Assembly: GCA_035772785.1 (NCBI GenBank)
Contig: JAOCPU010000003.1
Coordinates: 868,001-932,000, forward strand
From: Phlebiopsis flavidoalba
Lineage: Eukaryota; Basidiomycota; Agaricomycetes; Polyporales; Phanerochaetaceae
Direction of reading: 5' to 3'
Length of the DNA stretch: 64,000 nt
Shown here one piece after another: positions 1 to 15,670 of this stretch (position 1 is its first letter; every line of letters begins with the position of its first letter). Made by a program: the position numbers and the translations under genes. Below the pieces are notes generated by a model that was not told the DNA's origin, ran no database searches, and saw only the letters and a list, made by a program, of their open reading frames with translations.

Positions 1-871
1 ATAGTCTAGAGGATTATGACGAGATAGTTCGCATATGACGTTGACAGAAGCAGCCACTACTAGCGCCTATTCTTCGAGTTAGCAAAGCCGCAATTCACCG
101 TTTGGAGGTGGCGTCCCACCTTGATCAGAATCCCTCCAAACGCTCTTGAAGACGAGTCATAGCTTTCGAGGTTAACTCAGGATATTTCGTCCGAGCACTT
201 TGTAGAGTTTTGGCGACTGCGTGTAACAAGAGCCAAGAATAAATTCTCAGAGAGAACGGCACGCTTCCTGATTTGAGCTCTTGAATGTGTTAACATTTTG
301 ATGACATCCGCCCAAAGATCTCTGGCAAGGTCTTCGGGGGTGACAATCTGAGCAAAGCCATTTAACGTTACAGGCCACGTCCTCGACCGCCCGAGAGCTG
401 AAGTCCTAGGATTGAAATTTCAGCGATGAGTCAGTGTATGCGACTTGCCTACAGACGTGCCTTCTTAAGGAGATTGGTAGTAAGCATTAGAACATCAGTG
501 TCTTCATTGAAAGACTGCGATGCGCCAAGGTATCCAACTGTCTTGATGTGTATATCTTGGGCGAGGACATGACCTCGACGACGGCTGGAGAAGGACACAG
601 CCAACACCATGTCATAACCAAGCATGTCTAGCTACGCCTCGCATTAAAATCAAGCCGTATGACACACGCCATAATGATTCGGTACGAAACGTATGTGAGC
701 TTCAGGCACCGCGGCTGCTTTGAGTCCCATATCCTTAGTCGAATCTCCTGCCGTATCATCGTCCACGTAGCTTGAAGGTCCCCAAACTCTAACTGGGCCT
801 CCATCCGTTCTTGTTCGGCAGCAGTAACCGCGCTTATGAGGTCCATGTAAGGTTACACCGTACGCCCACAT
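1..871 (-). CDS. APL5: AP-3 complex subunit delta (N-terminal part, cut by window edge)
   Basis: Large adaptin subunit of the AP-3 coat that sorts cargo from Golgi/endosome to vacuole. The minus-strand reading starts with a Met-Trp at 871, as delta adaptins do. It gives the pieces EIR near 745 and KLTY near 688, then a putative intron of about 55 bp, then LDMLGYDM, VGYLGASQSFNEDTDVLM near 500 and LTTNLLKK near 470. Further pieces resemble the family's stretches on alternating helices: TPEDLARDL near 330, THSR, KVL near 210 and VVAASVNVICEL near 40. This is the order of HEAT-like helices in the adaptin trunk. The gene continues off the left edge, so trunk end, hinge and ear are missing. Several frameshifts are needed, which I take as sequence error. 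Identification rests on recalled family motifs. Confidence 0.8.
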
Positions 872-2565
872 CGCGGACGGGCAGAAGGGATAGATAGCGT
901 GGGGACGATGCGATTCTTGTCACATTTACGCTAGTAACAGAACTATGCGTTCCCAATTCTGGCGTAATCTGACCGTGCACAGGACGACGCGCCCCCAATG
1001 CACACACGGATGTGCAACTCGCACGTAGAAGGCGAACTCGAATCTGTGAGGAGAGTGTGTTCGCCGCACCGCACTCACTAGCGATTGTACACCACAGTGC
1101 GTCACTGACTCTGCTTAAACAAGTTTACTGGTCGATTACGCTCGGTCAGTGTGCTAATTTTCAAACTTTAACTCTTTAGAAAACTTCTCTCAAGTTCGAA
1201 CTGCTGAGATTTTTGTTGATTGTTCAGTACAGTAACCTGCGTCAACATGGTACAAAAAACCACTTGAATAGCTCCAAACAACTAACACTAGCTGATGATG
1301 CGAGTGGCGCTAAACATTTTCAAATAGCTGCAAAATTCGGTCCTGCAAATTAAATTTCAGGGCTGCATCATAAACCGCCCATCGGCAACACAAAACTGTG
1401 GTGAAGCCCGCTGTATATAACCCAAAACCTTGAAAATGACTCGAAAGGAACACATGTACTAGATAGAACCATGTCGCGTATTTTCCATACACATGATTGT
1501 TCTCTGCCTTAGCAAGATGTAAGTATGATGCGCCAGTACATTGATGTACCTGTCTCGGAGTTGTGGTGGACACACCTCCAGACTGAGACTGCCTAGGGGA
1601 TGGTTCCACAATGGAACCCTATACGCATGCATTTGGCCCTGCTCGTGATCCCTCGACGACTGGTTTCTCAAGGTTTCGACTACATGTCTACCATCACCGA
1701 GAATTGCGAGGCCAAATGTCCGCATGTTTGGACAACAAGGTCTTCACACCGATTGTCCGCTAGTTGGTTCGAAGTCGGATGCTGCGTACTTCAAGACTGT
1801 GCCTAACTGCATTTACACTATGGGTGCCTCGCCACAAAGCGTTGCCCATTGTTTACGAGTCCGCGCCTTCAACTCTCATTCTCTGTGACCCGACTTCAGG
1901 ATAGCACCATTCACTACGAGAAACTAATGACGCGTAACATGTTGGAGCACGGAATGTTCGGCCACACCATCGGCTCTTTTGTCACCACGGAAAACGCTTT
2001 GTCCATCCCACGCGCACTGTCCGGTGACTAACACCAGGTGTGCTCCGCCGGAAGGATCCAGCGCATTTGCCAAGTATGCATCTTACGATGTGGAGCGGAT
2101 CGAAGACACCCTATGATGTTCACGGTGGACACAAGGTATAGCGGCAAACAAGATGACAAACATTCAAGACACTTTTAGCCCCTCCCCGACACAATTACAT
2201 AAGCGAGCCGCCTCACTGAATCCGCCCCCCACGGCAACCTTTGTGTCCCTAGTTTTCTTGGCCAGGAATAGGTCGCGGCGTCTAGTGTATCTGGCGCTTA
2301 TGCAGATGTGGCACCTGCCGTATTTCTGTGTGGTACTTTCTGAGGCTGTCCTTTATATCCCCCAACCCGTAACTTGTGTGTATTACATAACATTTCTCAG
2401 ATCCCGTCTTTGATGCCGGACAAAGAGACTCCTCAGAAAGTCCATCTTGTGTTGCTGCACTGAATCGGGGATGGTGGGGCAGCCACAACCCCTAAACTCC
2501 AGGTTACCCTATGCCCAGTCAACCGAGCACCATAAAGCAACCACACTTTCTGATAGCACTCTATA
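872..2565. other. Unassigned region between AP-3 delta and the oxygenase
   Basis: About 1.7 kb. It lies upstream of AP-3 delta (minus) and of the oxygenase (plus), so it must hold both promoters. Several open frames of 60-100 codons exist on both strands, but none shows family motifs and they shift frame. Because the flanking genes carry many indels, a real gene here could be hidden. I see no repeat or RNA gene. Confidence 0.4.
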
Positions 2566-4134
2566 ATGCAACTTTTCTTATACCCAGAATGCCACTGCTT
2601 ACTAACTAGTTCTCGCGCTATTTCCCATGACGATTACCCCACCCGTACCAGCACATCCTCTTGCTTTTCTGGCGCAGTGATTTTAGCCCTGATCCAATTC
2701 CACGATAACCGGACGAGACTAGATAAGCTATGGAAAGCCTGCCACCGCATGATGGGTTTCTTGGTAGTGAGTAGCCATTTGAACCGTAACTTCAGCACAC
2801 CCACCCACGAATTCTTGCCATTCTAACTCAGGCTTTCAGTCTCAAAAATCCACGTCGTCCGTTGAGGATGATGTTGACTAGGGATGTTCGACGTTGGGTA
2901 CGGAAACATTGTGCACCTTCCCTTGCAACGAGAAAATGCCATTTGAGCAAGGTGATCATGGTGACTCATGTGGGGTAAGTGACTTCCGCGAATGTGGATA
3001 TACTGCTTTGTTGTATTTCTGAGGTCTTTATTATGTATTCCAGGTACAAAGGTCTCTCACCAGTGGAACTATTGCGACCGATAAATTTGGTTCTCAGGAC
3101 AATGTGGGAGTTCTGAACGTTGCCCAGGATGACGCGATTTGTCCTGGCCTGGCCGATAACACACCGCACGTATCCTTCTATTGTGAACACCCATATGGAA
3201 GACACCTTCATCCCCTTTCGTGAGAAAGGAAATCTCAGTAGCGATCAACCTTGCGTTCCTGGGCTTCTTCGAGAAGCGACTGCATCTTCCTGCTGGTGAG
3301 CTTGTTGAGAGACACGACCCTGATCAAATCAATGGTGGTGAAGCGCGGTGTATCAAGACACCACCAAGCAGTCGATGTAGCCCTCGGCGCGCATACCGAT
3401 TTCGGCTCTCTGGTAAGGTATCTATGTCGCAAATTCTGCAAAGTTTCGCAGCACGGTGACCTCCCACGCTTGGCTCAGGCAATCGTCCATAATCGTTCTA
3501 GGTGGGCTTGCAAGCTGATGCCTCCTGAATCCAACGAAATGGTTATATATTGTTAAGGTTTGTTTTCCATCGCACATGTGAAATGATGTGGCTGGGTCTG
3601 GCATTTGGATAGCCTATACGTGGATATGCTGTATTGCAACATTGGCGCATGCCTTAGCCATCACTTCAGCGCCGACGGATCCTGCGGTGCAAATGTTCAT
3701 TAGGGTGATGCTGTATAAGAGTAATCACCGAGATTTGCGAGATCCTAACTTCGACTGATGTCGTCATCCCCTATTAGGCCTCCTCCGGCGAGAGCAAAGC
3801 ACAGTAGCTTCACGCGATATTTCCATTCACCTTGTTTCACGAGACCTGGATACGACGTGTCTCGTGTTTTGCGTGCACCTTCGGGAAGAAAGTCCACTGA
3901 TAGCAGAGCACGCAGCACAGGCTCCGCCCGAAGGACAATACGAGACGGGTTCGACCGCCAAAGAGTGTGGTGTGTCGCGTCGTAGAATACGCAACTTGCG
4001 GTTGAAGAACAGAAAGGTACGATCATTCGGGGTGCGCTTCAATATGATTGCGAAACTCTCGTTAACCTGTTTCCTGGAGGGTGCTCATTCGTGGATCGCT
4101 AGTATGGGGGACAGAACATCATGGCGTCCGCTAA
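2566..4134 (+). CDS. 2-oxoglutarate/Fe(II)-dependent oxygenase (isopenicillin N synthase-like)
   Basis: Non-heme iron dioxygenase of the DIOX_N plus 2OG-FeII fold; the substrate cannot be told. Pieces in order across frames: RMFDVG near 2885, FEQGDHGDSCG at an exon end followed by an intron (about 2977-3041), DNVEFLNVAQDDA, INTHMEDTFIPFV, FEKRLHLPAG, and the iron motif LGAHTDFGSL near 3390 (His and Asp ligands). Then come NRLGGLQ, a C-terminal stretch matching NIGDALAITSAGILRxNVH near 3640-3695 (third His ligand), SPLIAEHAAQAP near 3895, RRIRNLRLKNRK near 4000, an intron, and HSWIASMG ending in GTEHHGVR and a stop at 4132. Length of about 340 residues fits the family. The start is uncertain; a candidate first exon contains QFHDNRTRLDKLWKACH near 2700. 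Frameshifts are attributed to sequence error. Confidence 0.82.
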
Positions 4135-5560
4135 GCAACTTCTCATGGCGCGCATTCATCCTACATAATTGTTATCGATTGTCAAATTAAAACAAGTATG
4201 AAATGCGCAAGAGAACTCACCGTTCTGAGTTTTAGAACGTGTGGCCAGATTTATTGCGTTGATGTCATAAACAGAGCAAATGAACGCGGTACGACAGTAC
4301 CTGGGGTCCTGCCTTATATTGACGCTCACGTGCACGCGCTTTCCGGTATAGCGAGCGTCTCGGGCTCGCAGTGTACTTTGCTAGTCTCGGCCACATCCAT
4401 CCAAAGCTCAATACCCCTCCAATGACGACCCTTGGCCTTACGCCACAACGAGTACGTTGATACGACCTTCAGAGCTCCGGCAAATTATTGAAACGCGGTT
4501 GTAGCATAGAAATTGCAGTCAGAGCGGCAGATAACCTTTACGCGTCTCTACTACAAAACATACGACTCCCCCCACTCGAGTAGACGACCTACCAAATTTC
4601 TACCGCACCTTCATCTGCCCTGACATGGAACGGGACGCCGTATCAAGGGGCTGAGCGGTGGTATGCGAGAGCTCCTCAGCAAACATGCCTAAAACCACAC
4701 ACAGCGACATTCAGTTTGCCTTCCTTTCGACTGGTCACAACCATCATACGGGTGAGTATTCATGAAGGATAACGATGACTTGACGTTCTAAAACCATACC
4801 TACTCAGGTACTCAGCCACCTTGATCCTTCCACTGTATGCCGTGAACCGTGAGCGGAACACGTTATCCACGGTAAAGGTCCCGCGGGGAAACCCTGCCTG
4901 CCACGCTTCCCACCCCCCGGCTAAAAGTCGGTCGACGGCCACTCCACGCGTATTCTCCCCAGACCTTTATGCTCGTTCCCATGATTTCCTAATGCGCACA
5001 CATTAAAGCTTTGAGCCAGGAGAAGTGGCGATAGGTTACGATCTACACGCTTTAACGCGCAGCCATTTCGTTGGAGATCTTTCGACTGGATCGATGGGCC
5101 ATGTACGACAGCCTGGGGAAACCACCACTGTTCTGCCTGTACACTAGTGAATTAGTGAGTTCTCTGCTTTATTCGAATATGTTCGCTTATTCTAAACTAC
5201 TGGCTTGTAAGCTTACAGATTGATTCCTTGATTCAATAATTCAGTAATATTTGGACGCGTCGAGTGCTCTTTCGGGCATCATCCATCTTCTATGAAAAAC
5301 TCTTGCAAGTGCAACCCCAACTCGTGAAAATGGTTACCGTACGGGACTGTTACGGCACGCAATCTAAGAGCAAGCGGGGAGAATCACGTCGAATGCATGC
5401 AATAATTGCTCAAAAATCGTCAACATGGGTCAACTAATTTGAAGCGCCGAATACGATACTATGCTCTCTCGCAGGCGAACGCCAAGGGGACAGTGCGACG
5501 ACGCAGAGGTCGATTGGAGTAGCCGGGCAGATAGTATTAGCCCAGAACAGCAGTGCACGA
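4135..5560. other. Unassigned region between convergent genes
   Basis: About 1.4 kb between the 3' ends of the oxygenase (plus) and the DEVH helicase (minus). Short open frames (for example plus 4198-4425) carry no motif I recognise. It is too long for two 3' UTRs, so a small or badly damaged gene may be present. Confidence 0.35.
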
Positions 5561-8500
5561 ATGTAATTGTCTACGAAAGAGAGGCCATCGGCTTGTAACA
5601 ATGCGAGCACGGGCGCGTACTACGGGATTGTTTTTGTCCACATTCATGACCTCGTCCCCTGTCCACGATCTCCTTGAGCTGTTCATCGAGCAGGTCGGCT
5701 AAAAATGTGGTTGGTTCCGGGCGATACTGAGGCAAGGTTAGTGCTTTACCGTAGATGATTGACTAGGCATCTCCTATGCGCAAGTTGGCCAGGCTTTGAG
5801 CTTTACAAAAGCACCACTGTTACCTATGGTGAGGCCTCCCCCGACGTGGTTTACAGCAACAGGGCCACCAACAGCAAGCATAGCGTAGATAGGTATTATC
5901 CTATATGATAAATGGGGCGTGAATTTCAGGACTAGACTAACCCCAAGTGTGCTCACCTCAGTTGCGTCACGCAAGAATAGCTTCGTAGTTTGCTGTTTCT
6001 GAAAATAAGTTACAAAGTTGCGGTGCTTTTCCATTCCGCAGCAGGTGTGGAAAAGAATAGCATTGCGGGGTATGCAAGAAGACCCGGCTTCCGTGCTCAT
6101 CCAGTTCGCGGATCTCGTAGAAACTTTGTACTCTTTTTGCCTCGTTTGCGCGCTGTATCGTACCTGCTTGGACGCGGTCGAACTTTATCGCCCCCTTTGG
6201 GAGATGAACACGAGGGGCAGATCGTCGGGCCATAGTCCTGCAAGGATGACCGCTTGGTTACCAAGACCAATGTGAGAGGCGTGAGCGTTAAGCGAAGGAG
6301 TGGATGGTGATGGCTTCCCTCGCGGAACAAGGTTCAAAGACACAGAGTGGATATAAACTCTTGTCGTAGAGGTAAGGAAGTGATGTCCCGAATATTCGAG
6401 ACAGATATATAGGTGGCTATTAGCATTGGCTTGAGTACTCAAGTTATCTCTCACAGATGACAGAATTTAAACGGCTTTACCGTCTTCGCTAAAGAGAGTC
6501 CCTGACAACGTAAGGCGCCCCTGTTCGACGCAGGCTAGCACACTCATCGTCTCGCTCATGTCGGTCAACAAGTCGCATAGTTCTCGGATGTTTGGCCAAC
6601 CTTGGCGTGCGAGCTACTGTACTAAAAACTCAGCGGCCATGCAGAATAACATTAATAATGGGACTGCCTACCGGTTGGCCTGCTCACGGTTTATCCAAGG
6701 GCTGAAAACAGCGGTTTGGACACAATAGGGCAGCCCACAGTCAATATGGGTCCCTATGCACTGGAACCAATGGCCCCTAAGGTACAAAGCATCTGATGAC
6801 CGATTCTCAGTTCATAATAGCTGCCTGGAGACTTAGATATGGAAAGCTTATACTTTTCCAAGTCTTAGATCGATCGGGAAGGCATAGCAACTATAGAATT
6901 TATAAGCCAACGACATGAAAATAAACGTTAAATCCACTCACGATGATGCTTGCCGCCCATCGGGCGTGACTTCGTCCCCGCCAGAGTAAGTGCTCCATAA
7001 ATCACGGAGAATACAGAAAATTGCATGGTTCAAAGGAGCGGGAGCCGTATTGAGGGTCTATTGGCTCGGGCGAGGAGAGTCCTAAAGACCAGGGAAGAAT
7101 CGTAGGTATTTCACGATATAAGCCCCGATTCCCACTCTAAACCTTACAAATATCGCATGCGTTACCCTTACACCGAGAGGGCAACACTCTCCAAACAAGC
7201 AACTCTGGCGTAATCCTCGGGGATTGGGAAGGGGGCCAGAGGAGTTGTTTCTTTTCTTACGAGTATATTAGCCTTGTAGCTATTAATGCCGGGGGTTTGG
7301 TCAGGCCAGCGCGTCCCAGCTTCGTTGTCGCAGTCAGAGGTAGGTTGTCGCGCAGCAGCGTGCGGACAGTGACCCATTGCTCTTTCCAGAACGCGTTAAG
7401 CCGTTCTCTGGGTCATGTTGAGTTTCTTTTACTTTGCCAGAGTCAATGACACAGATCACATCGCGATAGTGATGGAAGTCTACGGAGGAGTAAATTCAAG
7501 ATGGATGGGGAGTAAGGATGGATAACCAAATGTTTACCTTCCGCCACGTTAGTCGAAGCAATGATTTTTCCATCCAGTTGTTGGCGCAAAGACGGAGCGT
7601 TGTTCGTCACTGGGACAGGTTTGCATGAAGGGGGTACGCCTTGGTGCGAGGCAGATCACGTAAAGCATGGAGACACGCTTGGATCTCTTGCACGGACGCC
7701 GGAAGAAATATGAGTACCCCTCCTGGGTCCGCAGACGGGACATCTACGATGTGTTGTTTGACCATTGCTGCTATGAGCTGCCACTAGGTCAGACAATGTC
7801 AGTAAACATGTAGGGGCTCACTTGCCTCGATGTCAGACTTTGTCGGCGCGAGTAATTGAATGCAAGGCAGTCACGACACGTTCATCATCAATGGACCTCG
7901 CGCCGCGTCCCTCCCGCCCCCCCCAGACTCTCATTTGCCAGTATGCTCTTTTTCCTACATTCAATCTCGGTTGGGGCTTTGAGGCCTTTTTTCCCGGACG
8001 GGTGCGCGATAAGAAATACGAGGTAAGAACTCCTCAAGATATCTTGGAAGGGATGAGAGCTGGCCTTGCATGAGAAAAATAAACTTCTCACCTGTCTTCT
8101 ACTGGGTGCGTTAAAAAACCCGGGAATCGTGAGTAATGGCGCGTTTGCCGAAATACTTGATAAATATCTCGTGATTTATCGTCGCAGACATGAGGATAAC
8201 TTTGAGATCTTTATTGTTCCGTAAAAGAGTTTTCAGTTCAAGAAGCAGCAAATCGCCGTCTACGACCGCTCATGGACCTGATTTGAAGAAGCATGATTAG
8301 GAATATAGATAACTGGGGATGAGCGACCGGCGTACCTCGTCGACACATGACATGAGTGACACCGTGCCCAAGCTTGTCGCCGGAGTTGAACATACGTAGG
8401 ACCACACGCGTAGATGTGCAGAATAAGAGCTCTCGGTGCGATCACTTCGCTGCTCTCGCCAACGGATGGCGTACCCGACCGAGCCATCCTCTTAAGTCGT

Positions 8501-10907
8501 TCTGATGGAGACGCGGGAAGCCACACCAATCGCGGACAATCCACGGCCGAGGTTGAGTGACAATGATATTAGTGGCCCGGATGATCCCACTGATCCCGCA
8601 TCTATTGAGGAGAATCTAGGAACAACTGCGGCACTGGAACGTCAGTTAGCAGTTTCCAGATTAAAAGAATATGCAGGACAGAAGAGCGTACACTGCGTAG
8701 TTTTTCCCACAGCCTGGCACAGGATGAGAGACAGATGATACAGTCGGAGTCTCATGAATAGACAATCACCTGTTTCTCCGACCACGATAACACAGCGGTT
8801 TCTTGTCCAACATGTCAAGGAATTTATCCTTGGCTGCGAAGGCCGGAAGCCTTCTACGAGCGGCGAGAATGTCGTTATAACCATGAGATTGGCGTAGCTT
8901 GTCAAATTCGGGCTTTTTAACCGTCTTGTCGTCGCGTGGATCACGCCTAGACATGCTGCGAGGTTGCCCGTCCGCCTGGAAGAGTGTTGTGTCTGTGTAT
9001 CAACGACGTCGTGATCTTTTCGCCTGCCCAAAATCGTTTCCTACGCCTGAGGAAGTGGCGCAAGACGTCAGACATCTCTGGAGGGCCGTTCTTCGTTCGA
9101 TATTGACCCAGGCCTCCTCGATGAAACGCACCGCGGCCATGACCACGGTCTCTCCTTGCTTCAATGAGAGACCCATTCTGGTAAGCCATCAGGAGCTGTG
9201 ATAACATGTGCAGCCGTACAACACGTAGGAGCGCGACCGTTGGGAGGAGGTGATATACATTGGCGGCGGCGGACCTTGGAGCGGTAGGGCGCGGCCCTTC
9301 GCCAAAGAAACAAAATATTCAGCTGGAATGGCGCGACAGGCAGAGGCACAATGAGATGATTTCCGTCCACGATCCGCGCTATTCATATGCGGCAAGTTCA
9401 TCTTCATCAAGTTGCTCCATTTCGGAGGATTCCGCGCTCAGGGGGGGGGGGGGGAGGACGTCCACTGGACTGGCCCATGAGAGCACGGTTGAGGGTTGTT
9501 GCTAAGAGCGTGCCAGGTCCAGTTCTCTACCAGCTGCTTATCTTTCGAGACATTGCTTTTACAACATGTGCACGGGCCAGCCGCATTCTTTGATGGCCTT
9601 CTCTTCAATCCAACGCGCCTTAAGATCCTCGGTACCCGCATGTACAGAAGAAACGAACGGATTTGAGGAGTTGATACCCCGGTAAGAATCGTTCGGGAGG
9701 TCGCATTCGGGTAAATGCAGAATGAGATATTCCAGGACAAGCCTGGAGAGGTTCGAATGAACCCAATAAGGCTGTGCTTAACTGGACGAGTAAAAGCGTT
9801 TTTAGAACGAGCTGCACTTGCTGTTTCCGTGAAACCACAAGGTTTTCAGCTGTTTTTCGACAGCACCGGCTTGTGTTCTTCGTCGAGAGAGCTGGACGCA
9901 GGATCTGCAGCTTGGGGGTAAATCTCGAAAGCCTACACGGCAGAGATGGTCCGGCTAGTTTGCATGATGATGGTGTTAAGTGATGTTGAACGTGCCTTCT
10001 TGATCGAGTCTTCGACAACTCCACTCTCGAAGACTGCCCGCCATTTTCGCTTCTGCTGCGTTCGCAAACTCAGGGGATGTCCCAGCCTGACCTTTCTCTT
10101 TGCCACTCCACCTTCCGTCTTCTTCGCAGCTTTCTCTTGTCGTTCCGTTACAGCTTTCCGGGCGGCGAAAGGGTCAGATTCGTACATCCACTGTTGATGT
10201 TCCGGAGCTTGTTTATGCTCTGCAGCCAGTTCGTTCCAATAGTCCCGAGGGCCAGGCGGAAGTACTCGGTTGAGCTGGATACCATTGTGCAAAACTACGG
10301 ATTTGAATGAATCTACAGAACATCAATATGCTGCTAAAAAGCACTGACACGATAGAGGGCATAGGTTGCCCCCCAGTGACGTGCCTCGAGAGCAGTGGGA
10401 AGCACCTTGGAGGGATGCGGCTCAAAGCGTACGGATTCGTGTTCATTCTTCTTGTTTGTTCGACTTAAACTTATCGCGAACGAAAATCCTCCCGCCTGCT
10501 TGTACTGCATACACATCACAATGAGAAACTAGCGTTACCGATGATCTGTAAGTCTCACCGTATCGACTGTGGGCTTGTGCCAACCTTCCTTTTGACATCT
10601 ACGCGATGGGATTAAGCGCACCTCCTTAGGACCGGTCCACTTGAGGTAAGTGCTCCTCGAGAGATGTTCTCAGAAGACACTACCCTCGAAGAGCACCTCC
10701 CGCATGTGCGATATCCTGGATTGCTCGTTGCGGGAATGAGGCCTCTTCAGTACCATCTCGTTGAGGCAGACTCAGTGGAAACTTGGATCCAGGGGGGAAC
10801 AACGGTTTCTCCTCGGGTTTGGATGGATCTGGAGGGGGCTTCGGGGCAGAGGATTTGGAGGAATTGCCGGCATTTCCAGTCTTAACAATGCCTTTCCTAG
10901 GAGGCAT
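5561..10907 (-). CDS. DExH-box RNA helicase, DHX57/YTHDC2-like (DEVH type)
   Basis: Large ATP-dependent RNA helicase of the DHX29/DHX36/DHX57 group. It starts MPPRKGIVKTG at 10907, with a Pro/Lys-rich leader. Then come RFEPHPSKVLPTALEARHWG and NGIQLNRVLPPGPRDYW near 10250, and KECGWPVHML near 9560. RLPAFAAKDKFLDMLDK near 8850 precedes motif I, where VGETG and CGKTTQ are split by an intron of about 55 bp near 8770-8715. Motif II is also split by an intron: VDE | VHERS near 8340-8275. Motif III is LMSATI near 8195. Later pieces are GVLIFLP near 7740, YPLHANLSSDEQRSVFAP near 7600, VIDSGKVKETQHDPENGLTR near 7440, a damaged motif VI, and APFPIPE near 7215. The C-terminal OB-fold is seen in RVHLPK, FDRVQAGTIQRANEA near 6170 and NHVGGGLTIGNSGAFVKLKA near 5830. 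The stop is near 5565. Many indels and a 14-G tract interrupt it. Confidence 0.85.
9441..9454. repeat. 14-base G homopolymer inside the DEVH helicase gene
   Basis: Pure G run on the plus strand (poly-C on the coding strand), where the encoded protein reads toward a Pro-rich then acidic segment (LSAESSEMEQLDEDELA). It disrupts the frame. Its likeness to the other tracts in this window suggests an assembly or basecalling artefact. Confidence 0.9.
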
Positions 10908-11097
10908 CCCAAATCTAAAGCGTCAGAAACCCGTTAGAAATAAGAAGAAATGTGCAAGCGTGACAGTCACATCGCGGCCTAGGAAGTAACGCGTGGCGCA
11001 GACGTCTACACCTGCAATAAGCGCTTCATCCATCCCATTCACCACCAGGTTCAGCTCTTCCTCAATTCTTCATTCCGGTCATGTCACTCTCTTTGTC
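10908..11097. promoter_or_regulatory. Divergent promoter between the two helicase genes
   Basis: About 190 bp separates the start codons of the DEVH helicase (minus, 10907) and Prp22/DHX8 (plus, 11098). Both 5' UTRs and core promoters must fit here. I see no clear TATA box. Regulation in common is an inference from the spacing only. Confidence 0.6.
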
Positions 11098-15326
<4,229 letters not shown>

Positions 15327-15670
15327 GTTTGTTTGTCCCTCGTGATCGGGCGTTTATGCTTTATTCGCCTGGAATGTGCTGTTGTTACCGGATCTGTACC
15401 ATGAATAATGATCGCTGCTACGTCTACGCGCGAATTTTCGCGATCAGCTTGTATTTGATTTTGGTGGGCGAGCACGTACCACCTAATGCGGTAGCGTCCG
15501 CGGATATGCAAAAGTTTTGCAACATTCCACACGGTACTAGGGGGTTAGGCGACTGCGAACGAGGACGCACCTATGAGTTGGGTTCCGACTGACTTGGAGG
15601 TGAAGGAGCACATGTTCGACTTGTTCTCGAAGTGTGGTTCTCCGATAATCCGTATTTACACAAGTCCTGT

